This document shows positions 16,851 through 27,010 of a stretch of 64,000 nucleotides of DNA, in pieces. Location of the stretch: contig NZ_DOEH01000022.1 of the NCBI RefSeq assembly GCF_003533305.1, positions 1 through 64,000 of the forward strand. Reading direction: 5' to 3'. This DNA is from Providencia sp. (lineage in GTDB: Bacteria > Pseudomonadota > Gammaproteobacteria > Enterobacterales > Enterobacteriaceae). How positions within the stretch are numbered: the first letter of the stretch is position 1; every line of letters begins with the position of its first letter. The position numbers and the translations under genes are program-made. The notes beneath the pieces were generated by a model. The model ran no database searches. It was given only the letters and a program-made list of their open reading frames with translations, and was not told the origin of the DNA.

Positions 16851-18182
16851 TTAGGGCATAATTGGTTTGATCAATAAATATTGTGCTGCGTAATCGGGTA
16901 GTAGTGCTTTTATTTTATCCAGAGTAATTTCTGTCATGACACCACTTATTGGTACTTGTTTACCTGTTTCAATGAAGCTATTTTCTGAACAAAAAAACTG
17001 ATTAGAAGATAGTGATTTGTTTGGCGAGGTAATTAGTGGCTTATTGTCAGGGCGATTAATAAAATGGTTAGAGAAAACAAGATAATTTTTAACATTAATG
17101 GCTTTATCTTTTGTATCAATAAAATTTTGCCAATAGCTAATTAAAGCATCAGATAAGTAATTATTAAAAATAAAGGTATCCTGCATGATTAACCATTGTT
17201 CATCGACATTATCATAAGGACGCGCATTAAATGAAATCTGATTAAGATAATTACCTGCAAATACAAGTCCTTTAGCGTTACGAAATTTTAATTGACCGGA
17301 TGCTCGCTCGTCTTTTGTCCAGCCAGAAAAATAATTTTGAATGACTTCAACTTGCGTATATTGCTTAATATAAACACCATGATCACGAGAAATATCATTT
17401 TTCCCAGTTTCAGGGTTATAGAGATAAATTTCGTTATTACCGGAAATAAAGTTTTTACGAAATATTCCTTTTTTTAAATTACTCGTCGAATACCAGCCTG
17501 AAACAAAGTTACCTTGAGCATCATCAAAAGACATTAATCCTTTATCTCTTAAACTTAAAAGTGTTGTGAGTAGTGTTTGCGTTTTATCATCAAGCCATGG
17601 CGTCGCTACATTAATATCTTCGATAGAGCCTAAAAAATTTTGCTCAATGAGTAAACCTGTACTGTTACCATAGGTGCTAAGACCAACACCCGCATAGTGA
17701 CGTCCACGCATAAAAATATTGCCATTAATTGTATAAGCGTTACTTGAACATGTCAGTTGCGCCGTACTTTGCTCGGTTATCGTGTTGATAAATATGTTGT
17801 GGCTAATGCTAATTGCTGATTTCCGTCCATAAAAATGCACACGAATGTTGTCAAAGATAATATTTTCAATACTGAGGTTCGAGACTGTTGTGCCATAAGT
17901 ACTATCGCCGAACATCACTGATTTTTTTGTAATGTCGAAACAGCGAAAAATAGTACCTTCAATTGAACCTAATAAAGAATTATAAGATGTTAGTAGCACA
18001 TCACTGGAAAATAGGTAAGTACCCGCAGGGAAATAGATACCTTTACGAGAAGTATGACTTTTTTTGAGTAAATTTAAAATGACATGACTCAGATCTTTAC
18101 CTGTATTTGGTGATATACCTGCATCTGGCGCATAAATATAACCTTCAGGTACATTATTATTCGCATGTTCTAAATTTTTCAT
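16851..18182 (-). CDS. parallel beta-helix (pectate lyase-like) protein without a signal peptide
   Basis: About 443 residues. The N-terminus has a pectate-lyase-superfamily opening (YIYAPDAGISPNTGKDLSHV and GIYFPAGTYLFSSDV), followed by many short strand turns of the type NLSIENIIFDNI, ISISHNIFINT, LIEQNFLGSI, VEVIQNYFSGW and GLVFAGNYLNQI, which is the pattern of a right-handed beta-helix. Such proteins bind or cleave polysaccharides, often as phage tailspikes or lyases. No secretion signal is seen from either the preferred start (ATG 18182 with aagg upstream) or the longer one at 18239. Catalytic residues cannot be assigned. It is a monocistronic-looking gene convergent with the GNAT gene. 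Confidence 0.65.
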   Translation of the reverse strand: MKNLEHANNNVPEGYIYAPDAGISPNTGKDLSHVILNLLKKSHTSRKGIYFPAGTYLFSSDVLLTSYNSLLGSIEGTIFRCFDITKKSVMFGDSTYGTTVSNLSIENIIFDNIRVHFYGRKSAISISHNIFINTITEQSTAQLTCSSNAYTINGNIFMRGRHYAGVGLSTYGNSTGLLIEQNFLGSIEDINVATPWLDDKTQTLLTTLLSLRDKGLMSFDDAQGNFVSGWYSTSNLKKGIFRKNFISGNNEIYLYNPETGKNDISRDHGVYIKQYTQVEVIQNYFSGWTKDERASGQLKFRNAKGLVFAGNYLNQISFNARPYDNVDEQWLIMQDTFIFNNYLSDALISYWQNFIDTKDKAINVKNYLVFSNHFINRPDNKPLITSPNKSLSSNQFFCSENSFIETGKQVPISGVMTEITLDKIKALLPDYAAQYLLIKPIMP

Positions 18183-18379
18183 ATTTAACCTTAATTGAAA
18201 ATTTGCTTTAGTGAACATAGCCATGAATAGCGTTAACAAATTATCGCTATATTTAATCGAATTATGATTTAAGTAAATTTACTTAGTTTGAGAATAGATG
18301 AGTATTGATTTTTTTGTTACCAATTAACTAAGATAAATCGATAATTAGGAGGATTCTAATAAAAATGTGTTTATGATGA

Positions 18380-18799
18380 TTATTTATCAAAGCAATTCAT
18401 ATTGTTATCTTCGATAATACAGCCTGCTGTTGCCGAAGGGTTTTGTGGCGAATCTTGATTTTTTAACCACAATGCTAGGCGTTGTTTTGCATTTAATCTG
18501 ATAGATGAGTTAATTTCGTTTTTTGGTCTGATATTCATAACAGTATATTCAATCAATGTGTCATTTTGAAAAACAAAAGTGCGATCTGCTTTATTTTTAC
18601 TGGATTCGGGCATCATTTGGTCGAGATAGAGTAATAAAGCATAATTGTCTTTTATTGTACTCTCCATTGCGTCTTCATCAGGCACGCCCTCAATTTCAAT
18701 AACTTGTTGTTTTGACATTCCCGCTAAAACAACCCGCGAGTCATTGCTAGCACTACAACCAGTTAGAACTAAGAAAACAATTATTAGTATGTATTTCAT
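18380..18799 (-). CDS. small outer-membrane or periplasmic lipoprotein of unknown function
   Basis: A 139-residue protein with a clear lipoprotein signal, MKYILIIVFLVLTGCSAS, and lipobox LTGC (Cys 15). The residue after Cys is Ser, so sorting to the outer membrane is expected. The mature part contains GMSKQQVIEIEGVPDEDA, resembling the start of the SmpA/BamE-like fold, but the rest does not match BamE. It lies between the beta-helix gene and the argW-side integrase remnant, in a region that looks acquired. No function is assigned. Confidence 0.75.
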   Translation of the reverse strand: MKYILIIVFLVLTGCSASNDSRVVLAGMSKQQVIEIEGVPDEDAMESTIKDNYALLLYLDQMMPESSKNKADRTFVFQNDTLIEYTVMNIRPKNEINSSIRLNAKQRLALWLKNQDSPQNPSATAGCIIEDNNMNCFDK

Positions 18800-19045
18800 G
18801 GATAGCTACCTAATGGTTGATGATGGAACGCTACTTGTTGTGAATAATAACGAGTCGTGAAGAAACCTGAAATAGGTCGATATAAAAATGGGAGAATTCT
18901 ATAAATTTTTTTATTAATATTATTCTCAATATTTTCACAGTAGAGGTCATATTGAATTATGACTAAATTTAGTGAGTGATAAATAAATCTCACTTATGAT
19001 AGCCGAGCGTTTATTAATAAACTGGGAATGGAATATTAGATTTGT

Positions 19046-19108
19046 GCAATGATAAACAGTTAGGGCATAAGCTTTAGCTTTCCGAATTTGGATATCAGTG
19101 AGCAGCAT
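19046..19108 (-). pseudogene. probable remnant of a P4-type tyrosine integrase (N-terminus only)
   Basis: On the minus strand, 165 bases past the 3' end of tRNA-Arg and in the same direction, the frame beginning at 19108 reads MLLTDIQIRKAKAYALT. This resembles the conserved N-terminus of P4-type integrases (M-LTD-xIR-AK-x-K-Y-LT). The similarity ends after about 17-20 residues, and no catalytic R-H-R-Y region follows. Position beside a tRNA 3' end is the usual place for such integrases. The match is short, so this is a suggestion rather than proof. Confidence 0.5.
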
Positions 19109-19110
19109 AA

Positions 19111-19160
19111 TGTGTATAGCTTTTTTATCAAACTTAGACCTATACACAATACTATACACA
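19111..19160. repeat. TGTGTATAG repeats upstream of the integrase remnant
   Basis: The 9-mer tgtgtatag occurs at 19111-19119 and its reverse complement ctatacaca at 19140-19148 and 19152-19160, the last two with a 12-bp period. On the minus strand, this gives two direct copies and one inverted copy immediately before the integrase-like ATG. The arrangement resembles integrase arm-type sites or an autoregulatory operator. Confidence 0.65.
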
Positions 19161-19272
19161 TTATTACTTAGATTTCACTAGAAGTTACTAGACCTTCTTG
19201 GAAGTCAAAATAATTAATTTGTTGTTTTTATTTGAAAAATTGGAGGTCTTGAGCGGTCTTTAGAAGTGGTAT

Positions 19273-19347
19273 TGGTGTCCCCTGCAGGAATCGAACCTGC
19301 AACTAGCCCTTAGGAGGGGCTCGTTATATCCATTTAACTAAGGGGAC
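19273..19347 (-). tRNA. argW: tRNA-Arg (anticodon CCT)
   Basis: The minus strand reads as a complete cloverleaf: gtcccct acceptor, agttaaatggatataacga D arm, cccctcctaaggg anticodon stem-loop with anticodon CCT, and gcaggttcgattcctgc T arm, ending aggggacacca. It differs from E. coli argW at few positions. As in E. coli, it lies close to mlaA and fadL. This tRNA is a known integration site for phages and islands. Confidence 0.96.
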
Positions 19348-20079
19348 ATAAATGCGAAATGGCAAGCAGAGTGGGGCATTTTACTGGTCACATCTAATTG
19401 AATCAAGTTGTTACGCTAAAATTCTTCTGTTTATACTAAAAAAAGTACTTTTTAGGTTGTTTTTTATTCAAAAATGGAATTGAACGGTTGATTATGTCAT
19501 GTAATGGTTAGCTGAAAAACATATAAAAAACAGTTGATTATTAATTTTTTGAATCGTGAGTGACTAAATCATTATATCAACGACACTATATGAATAATTA
19601 GTGAGTGATTATTCTTATTGTTTGTTGATAGTTAAATTTTTTTAAACCGTGATACGTTATCTATTATGAAAATAGCGCATAAAAAGACACATTGTTCTAT
19701 TCGGTAATAAAGTGAATTAATAGACTGGTTTTTGATGAAATCAATTGGTTAATTTATTGATTTTCTTTAGATATTTACTGGGTGATTAGTAATGTCAGAT
19801 AATGAGAATAATATCGCTTTTTTCATCGCCATGGATACCTCTGTTTAGTAACTTTTTGATAAATAATCATAATTAATATTATGATACATATTAATATGTT
19901 GTGCTATTTTTGTACTTATTAGTCATTATTCTTATAATAAATATATAATTAAATAGGTTATAATTAGTAGATATGGATTGTTGGATCACTCAAAACGATT
20001 AACAAATAATTCTATTTGGCTTTATTATAAAACACATAAGTTAAAACTGTGGAAAGTACCGAGGCTGGTGGTACAGGGA
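19348..20079. other. AT-rich intergenic region between argW and mlaA
   Basis: About 730 bases without a supported gene. E. coli has yfdC at this place; no remnant of it was recognised. The stretch must hold the promoters of argW (minus strand) and mlaA (plus strand), but no clear elements were identified. Confidence 0.55.
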
Positions 20080-20091
20080 ATGGAGAGGATG

Positions 20092-20844
20092 ATGAAGTTT
20101 CGAATGACTAGCGTTTTTCTTGCAGGGGTGCTAATAGCTGGCTGTGCTAGTTCTATTGATCCTGTAACGCAAGAACGTTCAGACCCGCTGGAAGGTTTTA
20201 ACCGAGCCATGTTCAACTTTAACTACAACGTCTTAGACCCTTATGTCTTGAGGCCTGTAGCTGTTGCTTGGAAAGACTATGTCCCAATGCCAGCTCGAAA
20301 TGGATTAACTAACTTCTTTGTTAACCTTGAAGAGCCTGCGAGTATGCTTAACAGTTTTGCTCGTGGTGAAGTGACCCAAGGATTTAAACATTTTAATCGC
20401 TTTTTCCTCAATACCGTATTTGGTATGGGTGGGTTGATTGATGTCGCTTCAATGGCAAACCCACAACTAGCGAAAGAAGAGCCTAAGCGCTTTGGTAATA
20501 CACTTGGTTACTATGACGTTGGTTATGGTCCTTACGTCGTCTTACCCGGCTATGGAAGTGCTACAGTGCGTGAACAAGGGGGCGACCTTGTTGATGGACT
20601 CTATCCGATGCTGAGCTATTTAACTTTTTGGATGTCAGCCGGTAAATGGGCACTTGAAGGAATAGAAACGCGTTCTAGACTGTTAGACTCCGATGGTTTA
20701 CTCAGAAATTCATCTGACCCATATTTAATGTTGCGTGAGGCTTATTTCCAACGTAACGATTTCCTCGCTAATGGCGGAGTATTAGAAGCGGTTGAAAATC
20801 CGAATGCAGCGGCGATTCAAGGGGATTTAGATTCTATAGATTAA
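20092..20844 (+). CDS. mlaA: outer-membrane phospholipid transport lipoprotein MlaA (VacJ)
   Basis: A 250-residue outer-membrane lipoprotein that removes misplaced phospholipids from the outer leaflet and passes them to the Mla pathway together with a porin. The signal MKFRMTSVFLAGVLIAGCASS has lipobox IAGC. Family landmarks are RSDPLEGFNRAMFNFNYNVLD (shortened here to its core), VNLEEPASMLN, YYDVGYGPYVVLPGYG and SSDPYLMLREAYFQRNDF. The start at 20092 aligns with E. coli; longer in-frame starts at 20080 and 20089 exist. A conserved DPxxxxxxL tail is intact. It is convergent with fadL, as in E. coli. Confidence 0.95.
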   Translation: MKFRMTSVFLAGVLIAGCASSIDPVTQERSDPLEGFNRAMFNFNYNVLDPYVLRPVAVAWKDYVPMPARNGLTNFFVNLEEPASMLNSFARGEVTQGFKHFNRFFLNTVFGMGGLIDVASMANPQLAKEEPKRFGNTLGYYDVGYGPYVVLPGYGSATVREQGGDLVDGLYPMLSYLTFWMSAGKWALEGIETRSRLLDSDGLLRNSSDPYLMLREAYFQRNDFLANGGVLEAVENPNAAAIQGDLDSID

Positions 20845-20909
20845 TAATATAATAGGGTGAAACCGTATTACTCTGTTGTATTCAAACATCATGCAATGTG
20901 CCGTGAATG

Positions 20910-20936
20910 ATATCAGGGGATGATTTCCCCTGATAT
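20910..20936. terminator. shared hairpin between mlaA and fadL
   Basis: The arms atatcagggga and tcccctgatat enclose a 5-nt loop, between convergent mlaA and fadL. It has no long T tract, but its strength and place suggest a bidirectional terminator. Confidence 0.7.
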
Positions 20937-20971
20937 AGCAATGAATAAAGCCTACTGTAGTGGCTAATATC

Positions 20972-22255
20972 TTAGAATGTATAGTTAAAGTTCACGCCAT
21001 ATAACCATGCAGAACCTTCAGATTTGAATTCAGTTAACGTGCTTGGGTCTTTCTCAACCAATCTTTCACTAATGTTAACTTTCTTACCATACATATAAGC
21101 AATGCCGACATCGACAGACGCATTTTCATTGAAAGCGTAAGTAGAACCAGCACTTAACCAGTAACGGTCTTGATCCGGAATTGAGATTGAACGATATTTT
21201 GCTGGAACTGGGCTTTCATCGTAGGCAATACCTGTACGGAAGGTCCAGTTATCATTATAGAAATAGGTAGTACCTAGTGCTAGGCGCCAAGCATCTTTAA
21301 AGTGCTCTGGTTTGTGGAATAATTCCTTTCCATCACTTTTTTGATAAGCCGTTAACTCTTTAAACTCACTCCATCCAGTATAGGCCGCAGTATAATGCAC
21401 AGCCCACTGTGGCGCGACTTTATGATAGCCAGAGAATTCCCAGATATCGGGTAGATTAAGATCAAGTTTACCTTTTACACTGCTACCATTAAGTCCACCT
21501 ACTTGGGATGGTAGATCATTAGAGAATTTACCCTCTTCAAATTTCACTTTAACTTTTGAGCGATAGGTGAAGCTTAGGCGGTTATCTTGGTTAATTTCAT
21601 ACAAAATACCAGCATTCCAGCCATAACCCCAATCATCACCTTGAAGTTTTGCAGCTGTGGTATTTGGCGTGAGGCCAAACATTGGGGGATACTTACCAGA
21701 AGCAACTCCGAGGTGACGAGTGATTTCAGCATCAGCATAGACTGCATTAGCGCCTAGTCCAAAACTAAAATTATCATTAAGACGATAAGCACCACTTAAG
21801 TTCAAGTTAACTGTTTTTAGGTCAGTTTTACCACCAGCAAGGCCGCCTGCATAATCTTTACTAAAATCAGTAGCGAGACCAAAGTTAGTGGTCATCGATG
21901 TACCCACAGCCCATTTATCATTGATTGGGAAGATAAAATGCGCATTTGGAACAAGGGCATTCGGTGCGATGTTATTGGCTGTAAACATGTCATTGTCGCG
22001 GCCTTTAATATCAACCGTTGGGTCAATATAAACTGCGCCGACTGAAAGTGCTGGGCGGTCGAATAACATCATTGCCGCAGGGTTACGGCTCCCTTCACTT
22101 GCGTTATCGCCAACTGCGCCTGCTCCCGAAAATGCACGTCCTAATGCAGAAGTGGAATATTCATTAAGCAAAAAACCAGCTGCACTTGCGTTGGAGGAGA
22201 TAATTGCCACTGCTATTGCTAAAGCTGATCGATTAAACAGGTTTTTCTGGCTCAT
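20972..22255 (-). CDS. fadL: long-chain fatty acid outer-membrane transporter FadL
   Basis: A 427-residue outer-membrane beta-barrel that takes up long-chain fatty acids. The signal peptide [18 protein letters not shown] ends at SNASA, and the mature N-terminus [20 protein letters not shown] matches E. coli FadL. The NPA-type hatch segment [13 protein letters not shown] and the terminal NFNYTF with a C-terminal phenylalanine, the Bam signal, are intact. It is slightly shorter than E. coli (446), mainly in one extracellular loop. ATG 22255 has agaggg upstream and aligns with E. coli. Two FadR-like sites lie in its promoter region. Confidence 0.96.
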   Translation of the reverse strand: MSQKNLFNRSALAIAVAIISSNASAAGFLLNEYSTSALGRAFSGAGAVGDNASEGSRNPAAMMLFDRPALSVGAVYIDPTVDIKGRDNDMFTANNIAPNALVPNAHFIFPINDKWAVGTSMTTNFGLATDFSKDYAGGLAGGKTDLKTVNLNLSGAYRLNDNFSFGLGANAVYADAEITRHLGVASGKYPPMFGLTPNTTAAKLQGDDWGYGWNAGILYEINQDNRLSFTYRSKVKVKFEEGKFSNDLPSQVGGLNGSSVKGKLDLNLPDIWEFSGYHKVAPQWAVHYTAAYTGWSEFKELTAYQKSDGKELFHKPEHFKDAWRLALGTTYFYNDNWTFRTGIAYDESPVPAKYRSISIPDQDRYWLSAGSTYAFNENASVDVGIAYMYGKKVNISERLVEKDPSTLTEFKSEGSAWLYGVNFNYTF

Positions 22256-22341
22256 GACCAAAACCCTCTTGTATGTTTTATTTAAATAAAGCGACTTCTT
22301 ATCGCAAGAAGCGCAGAATTGTAGGGTCGGATGTCGTTATG

Positions 22342-22357
22342 ACAAATCAGACCAGTT
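22342..22357. promoter_or_regulatory. FadR-like operator I, fadL
   Basis: On the minus strand, aactggtctgatttgt matches the FadR consensus (ACTGGTCnGA-x-TT). The two fadL sites have the same order and wording as the known E. coli fadL sites. FadR would repress fadL in the absence of long-chain acyl-CoA. Confidence 0.75.
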
Positions 22358-22366
22358 ACTAGAGTA

Positions 22367-22382
22367 TAGGTCTGACCACCTA
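22367..22382. promoter_or_regulatory. FadR-like operator II, fadL
   Basis: On the minus strand, taggtggtcagaccta carries the GGTC-GACC core of FadR sites. It lies 25 bases upstream of operator I, with tatact between them. Confidence 0.7.
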
Positions 22383-22610
22383 ATATGTTGCAAGTATGTT
22401 TTGTGTTTATTGTGACCTTGTTTTCAAAAATGCGATGCATTTAACAAAATTACAACATAAAACCAAGATTAAAGTACAATAAAAGACCATGTACGGGGTC
22501 AGATCAAACTTATGTTGGATTGTTTGCAATAAATATTGATGCACACTGGTTTTTACTACTTTTTCAGCGTTATGATAGCCACTTAACAGTTTGTTTATTT
22601 GGAGAGTACG

Positions 22611-22907
22611 ATGACTGATGCGATTAACCGTTGTAGTGCGGAAGAAACAGCTGCTTGCTGTTGTGTTGATGTAGGTACAGTCTTAGATAATAAAGACTGC
22701 ACAGCATCGTATCAGCATGTTTTCGCAACACAAGGTGAGGCAGATTCCATGTTGAAAACACTCACAGATAAAGCGAAATCTGTTGAGTCAGAACCTTGTG
22801 TAATTACCCATTCCTTCAAGGCTGTTGAAGGTGGTATTGAACTCACTGCTGATTTTAATTTTGCTTGTGAAGCAGAAAGTCTGATTTTTCAGTTAGGACT
22901 TCGTTAA
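22611..22907 (+). CDS. yfcZ: YfcZ/YiiS family protein
   Basis: A 98-residue cytoplasmic protein of unknown function, nearly the length of E. coli YfcZ (94). Conserved features are the cysteine cluster ETAACCCVDVGT, DNKDCTASY, VESEPC and the C-terminal FACEAESLIFQLGLR. The cysteines suggest metal or redox chemistry, but none is established. ATG 22611 follows ggagag and aligns with E. coli; a start at 22599 would add four residues. It is divergent from fadL and precedes fadI, as in E. coli. Confidence 0.93.
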   Translation: MTDAINRCSAEETAACCCVDVGTVLDNKDCTASYQHVFATQGEADSMLKTLTDKAKSVESEPCVITHSFKAVEGGIELTADFNFACEAESLIFQLGLR

Positions 22908-22931
22908 TCAAACGATTGAATTGCCGCTAAT

Positions 22932-22973
22932 AACCCTTTTATCAATTCAGATCCCCAGATAAAAGGGTTTTTT
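22932..22973 (+). terminator. factor-independent terminator after yfcZ
   Basis: Perfect arms aacccttttatc and gataaaagggtt enclose a 14-nt loop and are followed by a T tract. It separates yfcZ from the fadIJ transcript. Confidence 0.9.
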
Positions 22974-23090
22974 ATATCCCCTTTCTTAATAATTTCTTAC
23001 CTCTATTTTTATTTCACTTTAAGTTGCGTGCGAGCTCCCATTTTTCATTAACGCTATTTGATAATTGTGAAGATTATGTTAACAATCAGT

Positions 23091-23106
23091 ACAGGTCAGA
23101 CCTCTG
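23091..23106. promoter_or_regulatory. FadR-like operator upstream of fadIJ
   Basis: acaggtcagacctctg holds the symmetrical GGTC-GACC core of FadR sites. It lies 60 bases before the fadI start, consistent with repression of the anaerobic beta-oxidation operon. Confidence 0.7.
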
Positions 23107-23165
23107 CGGGTCAGTATTGAAGAAAACAATTTTAATTTTCATTTTTTCTTTTAGCGGGAGCGCCC

Positions 23166-24485
23166 ATGAATCAACTTTCCCAACATGGCGAAAGCACTTA
23201 TACAGCAAAGGAACGAATCGCTATTGTTAGCGGATTACGTTTGCCTTTCGCAAAACAAGCGACTGCTTATCAAGGGATTGCTGCCGTTGATTTAGGTAAG
23301 GCAGTTGTCGCTGAGCTGTTATGCCGTAGTGATTTAGATAAATCTTTGATTGAACAATTAGTGTTTGGGCAAGTTGTGCAGATGCCAGAAGCGCCAAATA
23401 TCGCCAGAGAAATTGTGTTGGGCACGGGTATGAGCGTATCAACCGATGCTTATAGTGTCTCTAGAGCCTGTGCAACCAGTTTCCAAACCATTGTTAATGT
23501 GGCTCAAAGTATGATGGTTGGTGATATTTCAATCGGTATTGCTGGCGGAGCAGATTCATCCTCGGTACTGCCTATTGGTGTTTCAAAGAAATTAGCCGCG
23601 ACATTATTATCGTTAAGTAAAGCGAGAAGTCTTGGGCAAAAGTTATCTTTAATTTCAAAATTAGGCTTAAAAGATTTATTGCCTGTTGCGCCAGGTGTGG
23701 CTGAATATTCTACTGGATTGCGAATGGGCGATACTGCCGAGCAGATGGCAAAAAGTTATCATATTAGTCGAGAAGAGCAAGATGAATTAGCGCATCGCTC
23801 ACACATACTTGCGGCCAAAGCTTGGGATAGCGGGGTGTTGGAGTCAGAAGTCATGACGGCTTATATGCCACCATTTAAGCAAGCCTTTTCTCAAGATAAT
23901 ACAATAAGAGGCAATTCAGTTTTATCTTCCTATGCGAAATTAAAACCGGCTTTTGACCGTAAACATGGAAGTGTGACCGCAGCAAATAGTACACCGCTTA
24001 CTGATGGTGCTGCTGCGGTATTGATGATGACAGAATCGAGAGCAAAAGCACTTGGCTATACACCGCTAGGTTACATCCGAAGCTATGCCTTTTCTGCCAT
24101 TGATGTGTGGGAAGATATGCTGCTAGGCCCTTCCTACGCGACGCCAATTGCATTAAAACGCGCAGGGCTGACACTGCAAGATTTAACTTTGATTGATATG
24201 CATGAAGCATTTGCTGCTCAAACATTGGCAAACGTTCAAATGTTTTCAAGCCACAAGTTTGCTCAAGAGAAACTTGGGTTAACACAAGCGATTGGTGACA
24301 TCGATATGGATAAATTTAATGTATTAGGTGGTTCAATCGCTTATGGGCATCCATTTGCTGCTACGGGAGCCCGCATGGTAACGCAAACATTAAATGAGCT
24401 GCGCCGGCGTGGTGGTGGTTTTGGGTTAACAACGGCTTGCGCTGCGGGTGGTTTAGGTGCAGCGATGATCTTGGAGGTGGAATAA
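23166..24485 (+). CDS. fadI: acetyl-CoA C-acyltransferase FadI (beta-oxidation thiolase)
   Basis: A 439-residue thiolase, the beta subunit of the FadIJ multienzyme complex, that cleaves 3-ketoacyl-CoA to acetyl-CoA and a shortened acyl-CoA. The acyl-accepting cysteine is in SRACATSFQ (Cys about 102), the catalytic histidine in [17 protein letters not shown] and the second cysteine in [14 protein letters not shown] near the end. The MHEAFAAQ block is intact. Length matches E. coli (436). It overlaps fadJ by one base (TAATG), and a FadR-like operator lies upstream. Confidence 0.96.
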   Translation: MNQLSQHGESTYTAKERIAIVSGLRLPFAKQATAYQGIAAVDLGKAVVAELLCRSDLDKSLIEQLVFGQVVQMPEAPNIAREIVLGTGMSVSTDAYSVSRACATSFQTIVNVAQSMMVGDISIGIAGGADSSSVLPIGVSKKLAATLLSLSKARSLGQKLSLISKLGLKDLLPVAPGVAEYSTGLRMGDTAEQMAKSYHISREEQDELAHRSHILAAKAWDSGVLESEVMTAYMPPFKQAFSQDNTIRGNSVLSSYAKLKPAFDRKHGSVTAANSTPLTDGAAAVLMMTESRAKALGYTPLGYIRSYAFSAIDVWEDMLLGPSYATPIALKRAGLTLQDLTLIDMHEAFAAQTLANVQMFSSHKFAQEKLGLTQAIGDIDMDKFNVLGGSIAYGHPFAATGARMVTQTLNELRRRGGGFGLTTACAAGGLGAAMILEVE

Positions 24486-26689
24486 TGAAACAACATTCTG
24501 CTATAGAGGTTGAAACTGCTAGTGAAATGGATACAAAAGCTAGTCAACCCGCGTTTAGATTAGAAATTTACAACGAAAATGTCGGAGTGATTTTCATTGA
24601 CGTGCCAAATGAAAAAGTGAACACGCTGAAAGCGGAGTTTGCAGAGCAATTTTTGGCTATTTTACAGCAGGCACAATCAACCTCGGGTCTTAAAGGCTTG
24701 GTTATTACATCGGGTAAAAAAGACAATTTTATCGCCGGTGCTGATATCAGCATGATTGCTAACTGTGAAAATAAAGAGCAAGCGAGTGAACTTTCAAAAG
24801 AAGGGCATTTACTGTTTGATAAAATAGATAATTATCCACTCCCTATTATTGCCGCAATTCATGGTGCTTGCCTTGGTGGCGGATTAGAACTGGCGCTTGC
24901 TTGCCATGCAAGAATTTGTTCAAACGACGAAAAAACTCGATTGGGTTTGCCTGAAGTACAATTAGGTTTACTACCGGGGTCAGGTGGTACGCAGCGTCTA
25001 CCTCGCTTAATCGGTATTCCTCATGCACTTGATTTAATGCTAACAGGTCGGCAATTAAGAGCAAAACAGGCACTAAAAATAGGTTTAGTTGATGATGTTG
25101 TACCTGAATCCATTTTATTAGATGTGGCTGTGCAGTTGGCTAAAAAAGGTGGTGTAAAGAGACCTGTTATTCATTGGCAACAGCGCTTATTGAGTAGCAA
25201 GCTATTGCGTAATCAGGTGTTTAATAGTGCAAAACAAAAAGCACTTAGTAAAACGAAAGGCCACTATCCGGCACCGGATAAAATTATTCAAGTTGTTAAA
25301 ACTGGTATGAATAACGGGGCGAAAGCGGGCTATGCCCAAGAAGCTAAAGCGTTTGGCGAGTTAGTAATGACTCCTGAATCTGCCGCATTACGCAGTTTAT
25401 TTTTTGCCGTGACTTCTCTTAAAAATGAAACAGGTTCTAAAGCAAAACCGATAAATATTCAGCAAGTTGGTGTTCTTGGCGGTGGCTTGATGGGCGGTGG
25501 AATTGCGTATATCAGTGCTTCCCAAGGAAAATTGCCTGTTCGTATTAAAGATATTTCGGATAAAGGCGTGGCTCAGGCATTACGTTATAGCTGGGATTTG
25601 CTCACCCAACGAGTATCAAAAAGGCGATTACTTGCTCGTGAAAGAGCGGCAATAATGTCGAAAATATCGGGAACTGTGAATTACCAAGGTTTTGAAAAAG
25701 CAGACATTGCTGTTGAGGCAGTTTTTGAAGATTTAGCATTGAAGCAAAAAATGGTCGCTGAAATAGAACAAATATCCGATGGGAAGACTATTTTTGCCTC
25801 AAATACATCGTCATTACCTATTCATCAAATTGCTGCACAAGCTAAATACCCTGAAAAAATTATTGGTCTGCATTATTTTAGTCCTGTAGATAAAATGCCG
25901 TTGGTGGAAGTTATTCCTCATAAACATACGGATGACACGACAATTGCCACTGTAGTTGCTTTTGCTAAGCGTCAAGGTAAAACGGCGATTGTGGTTGGCG
26001 ATGATGCTGGATTTTATGTGAACCGAATATTAGCGCCTTATTTATGTGAGGCAACTCAATGCCTTGTACAGGGTGAGTCGATTGAACATATCGATAGTGC
26101 ATTAGTCAGTTTCGGTTTTCCTGTTGGTCCCTTTAATTTACTCGATGAAGTCGGGATTGATGTAGGCACCAAAATATTACCTATTCTTGTTGCGCGTTTT
26201 GGCGATAGATTTAAGGCACCAGAAGCTTTAGACAAAGTGGTTAATGATGACAGGAAAGGAAAAAAGAATGGCCGAGGTTTTTATGAGTACGGCCATACAA
26301 GTTCAAAACTGTTATTTTGGAAAAAGGCACCAAAACGGCAGGTGGATAAACGAATTTACGCATTAATTGGTGTTCAACCTGATAATAAATTGAGTAAAAC
26401 AGATATTGCACAGTGCTGTGTCATGTTGATGTTAAATGAAGCGGCACGCTGTTTAGATGAAAAAATTATTCGCAGTGCAAGAGATGGCGACATCGGTGCT
26501 GTCTTTGGTATTGGTTTTCCGCCATTTTTTGGTGGTCCTTTTAGGTATATGGATAGTTTAGGTATTGCTAAAACAGTGGAGACAATGCAAGCCTTAGCTA
26601 AAAGCCACGGTGAAAAATTTTCACCTTGTGATTTATTGTGTCAAATGGCTAAAAATAACCAAACCTTTTATCCCACTCAGAGTGAATAA
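24485..26689 (+). CDS. fadJ: fatty acid oxidation complex subunit FadJ
   Basis: A 734-residue bifunctional protein, 20 longer than E. coli. The N-terminal enoyl-CoA hydratase domain has [27 protein letters not shown] and [20 protein letters not shown]. The 3-hydroxyacyl-CoA dehydrogenase domain begins with [17 protein letters not shown] (about residue 330) and contains [24 protein letters not shown] and [14 protein letters not shown]. Together with FadI it carries out the hydration, oxidation and thiolysis steps, in E. coli mainly without oxygen. The start at 24485 overlaps the fadI stop and has ggaggtgg upstream. The first 30 residues are a poorly conserved extension. Confidence 0.96.
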   Translation: MKQHSAIEVETASEMDTKASQPAFRLEIYNENVGVIFIDVPNEKVNTLKAEFAEQFLAILQQAQSTSGLKGLVITSGKKDNFIAGADISMIANCENKEQASELSKEGHLLFDKIDNYPLPIIAAIHGACLGGGLELALACHARICSNDEKTRLGLPEVQLGLLPGSGGTQRLPRLIGIPHALDLMLTGRQLRAKQALKIGLVDDVVPESILLDVAVQLAKKGGVKRPVIHWQQRLLSSKLLRNQVFNSAKQKALSKTKGHYPAPDKIIQVVKTGMNNGAKAGYAQEAKAFGELVMTPESAALRSLFFAVTSLKNETGSKAKPINIQQVGVLGGGLMGGGIAYISASQGKLPVRIKDISDKGVAQALRYSWDLLTQRVSKRRLLARERAAIMSKISGTVNYQGFEKADIAVEAVFEDLALKQKMVAEIEQISDGKTIFASNTSSLPIHQIAAQAKYPEKIIGLHYFSPVDKMPLVEVIPHKHTDDTTIATVVAFAKRQGKTAIVVGDDAGFYVNRILAPYLCEATQCLVQGESIEHIDSALVSFGFPVGPFNLLDEVGIDVGTKILPILVARFGDRFKAPEALDKVVNDDRKGKKNGRGFYEYGHTSSKLLFWKKAPKRQVDKRIYALIGVQPDNKLSKTDIAQCCVMLMLNEAARCLDEKIIRSARDGDIGAVFGIGFPPFFGGPFRYMDSLGIAKTVETMQALAKSHGEKFSPCDLLCQMAKNNQTFYPTQSE

Positions 26690-26732
26690 GTCGGGTTATA
26701 GCTAATAAGCTTGCTATTTTAGTTTCAGTGGG

Positions 26733-26790
26733 AAACCTGATACCCTAGTGCATTCATTTGTTACATTCACTTGGGTTATCAGGTTTTTTT
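26733..26790 (+). terminator. terminator after fadJ
   Basis: The arms aaacctgataccc and gggttatcaggttt pair with one bulge, an inner tagtg/cactt helix can form, and a run of seven T follows. The remaining bases up to sixA (27011) hold no gene; they presumably contain the sixA promoter. Confidence 0.8.
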
Positions 26791-27010
26791 GTGATGTTTT
26801 TTCGAGTAAAAGTCTAGTTTAGCCGTAAGTGTAAAATACTGACGAAAGATATTAATAAAAAATTTCAGCAAAAAACAATGCAAGTCATTTTATTTATCTG
26901 TGGTTTATTGCAGAATCAGGTTTCACCCCAACTGATGGTGACTTTTACAACAATTATCTTAACAAAAAGAATAGCCATTCATTTAGGATTGGCTACCCAG
27001 ATGGTGGATT

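Noticed and set aside
18645..18993. Frames of 71 and 65 residues around the small lipoprotein
   Set aside because: One is antisense to the lipoprotein and the other has no ribosome site or recognisable motif.
23024..23230. 68-residue plus-strand frame upstream of fadI
   Set aside because: It runs through the fadI leader, FadR site and fadI start in another frame, with no ribosome site or recognisable product.
24437..24484. Longer start for fadJ
   Set aside because: It would overlap fadI by 49 bases; ATG 24485 overlaps the fadI stop by one base and has a strong ribosome site.
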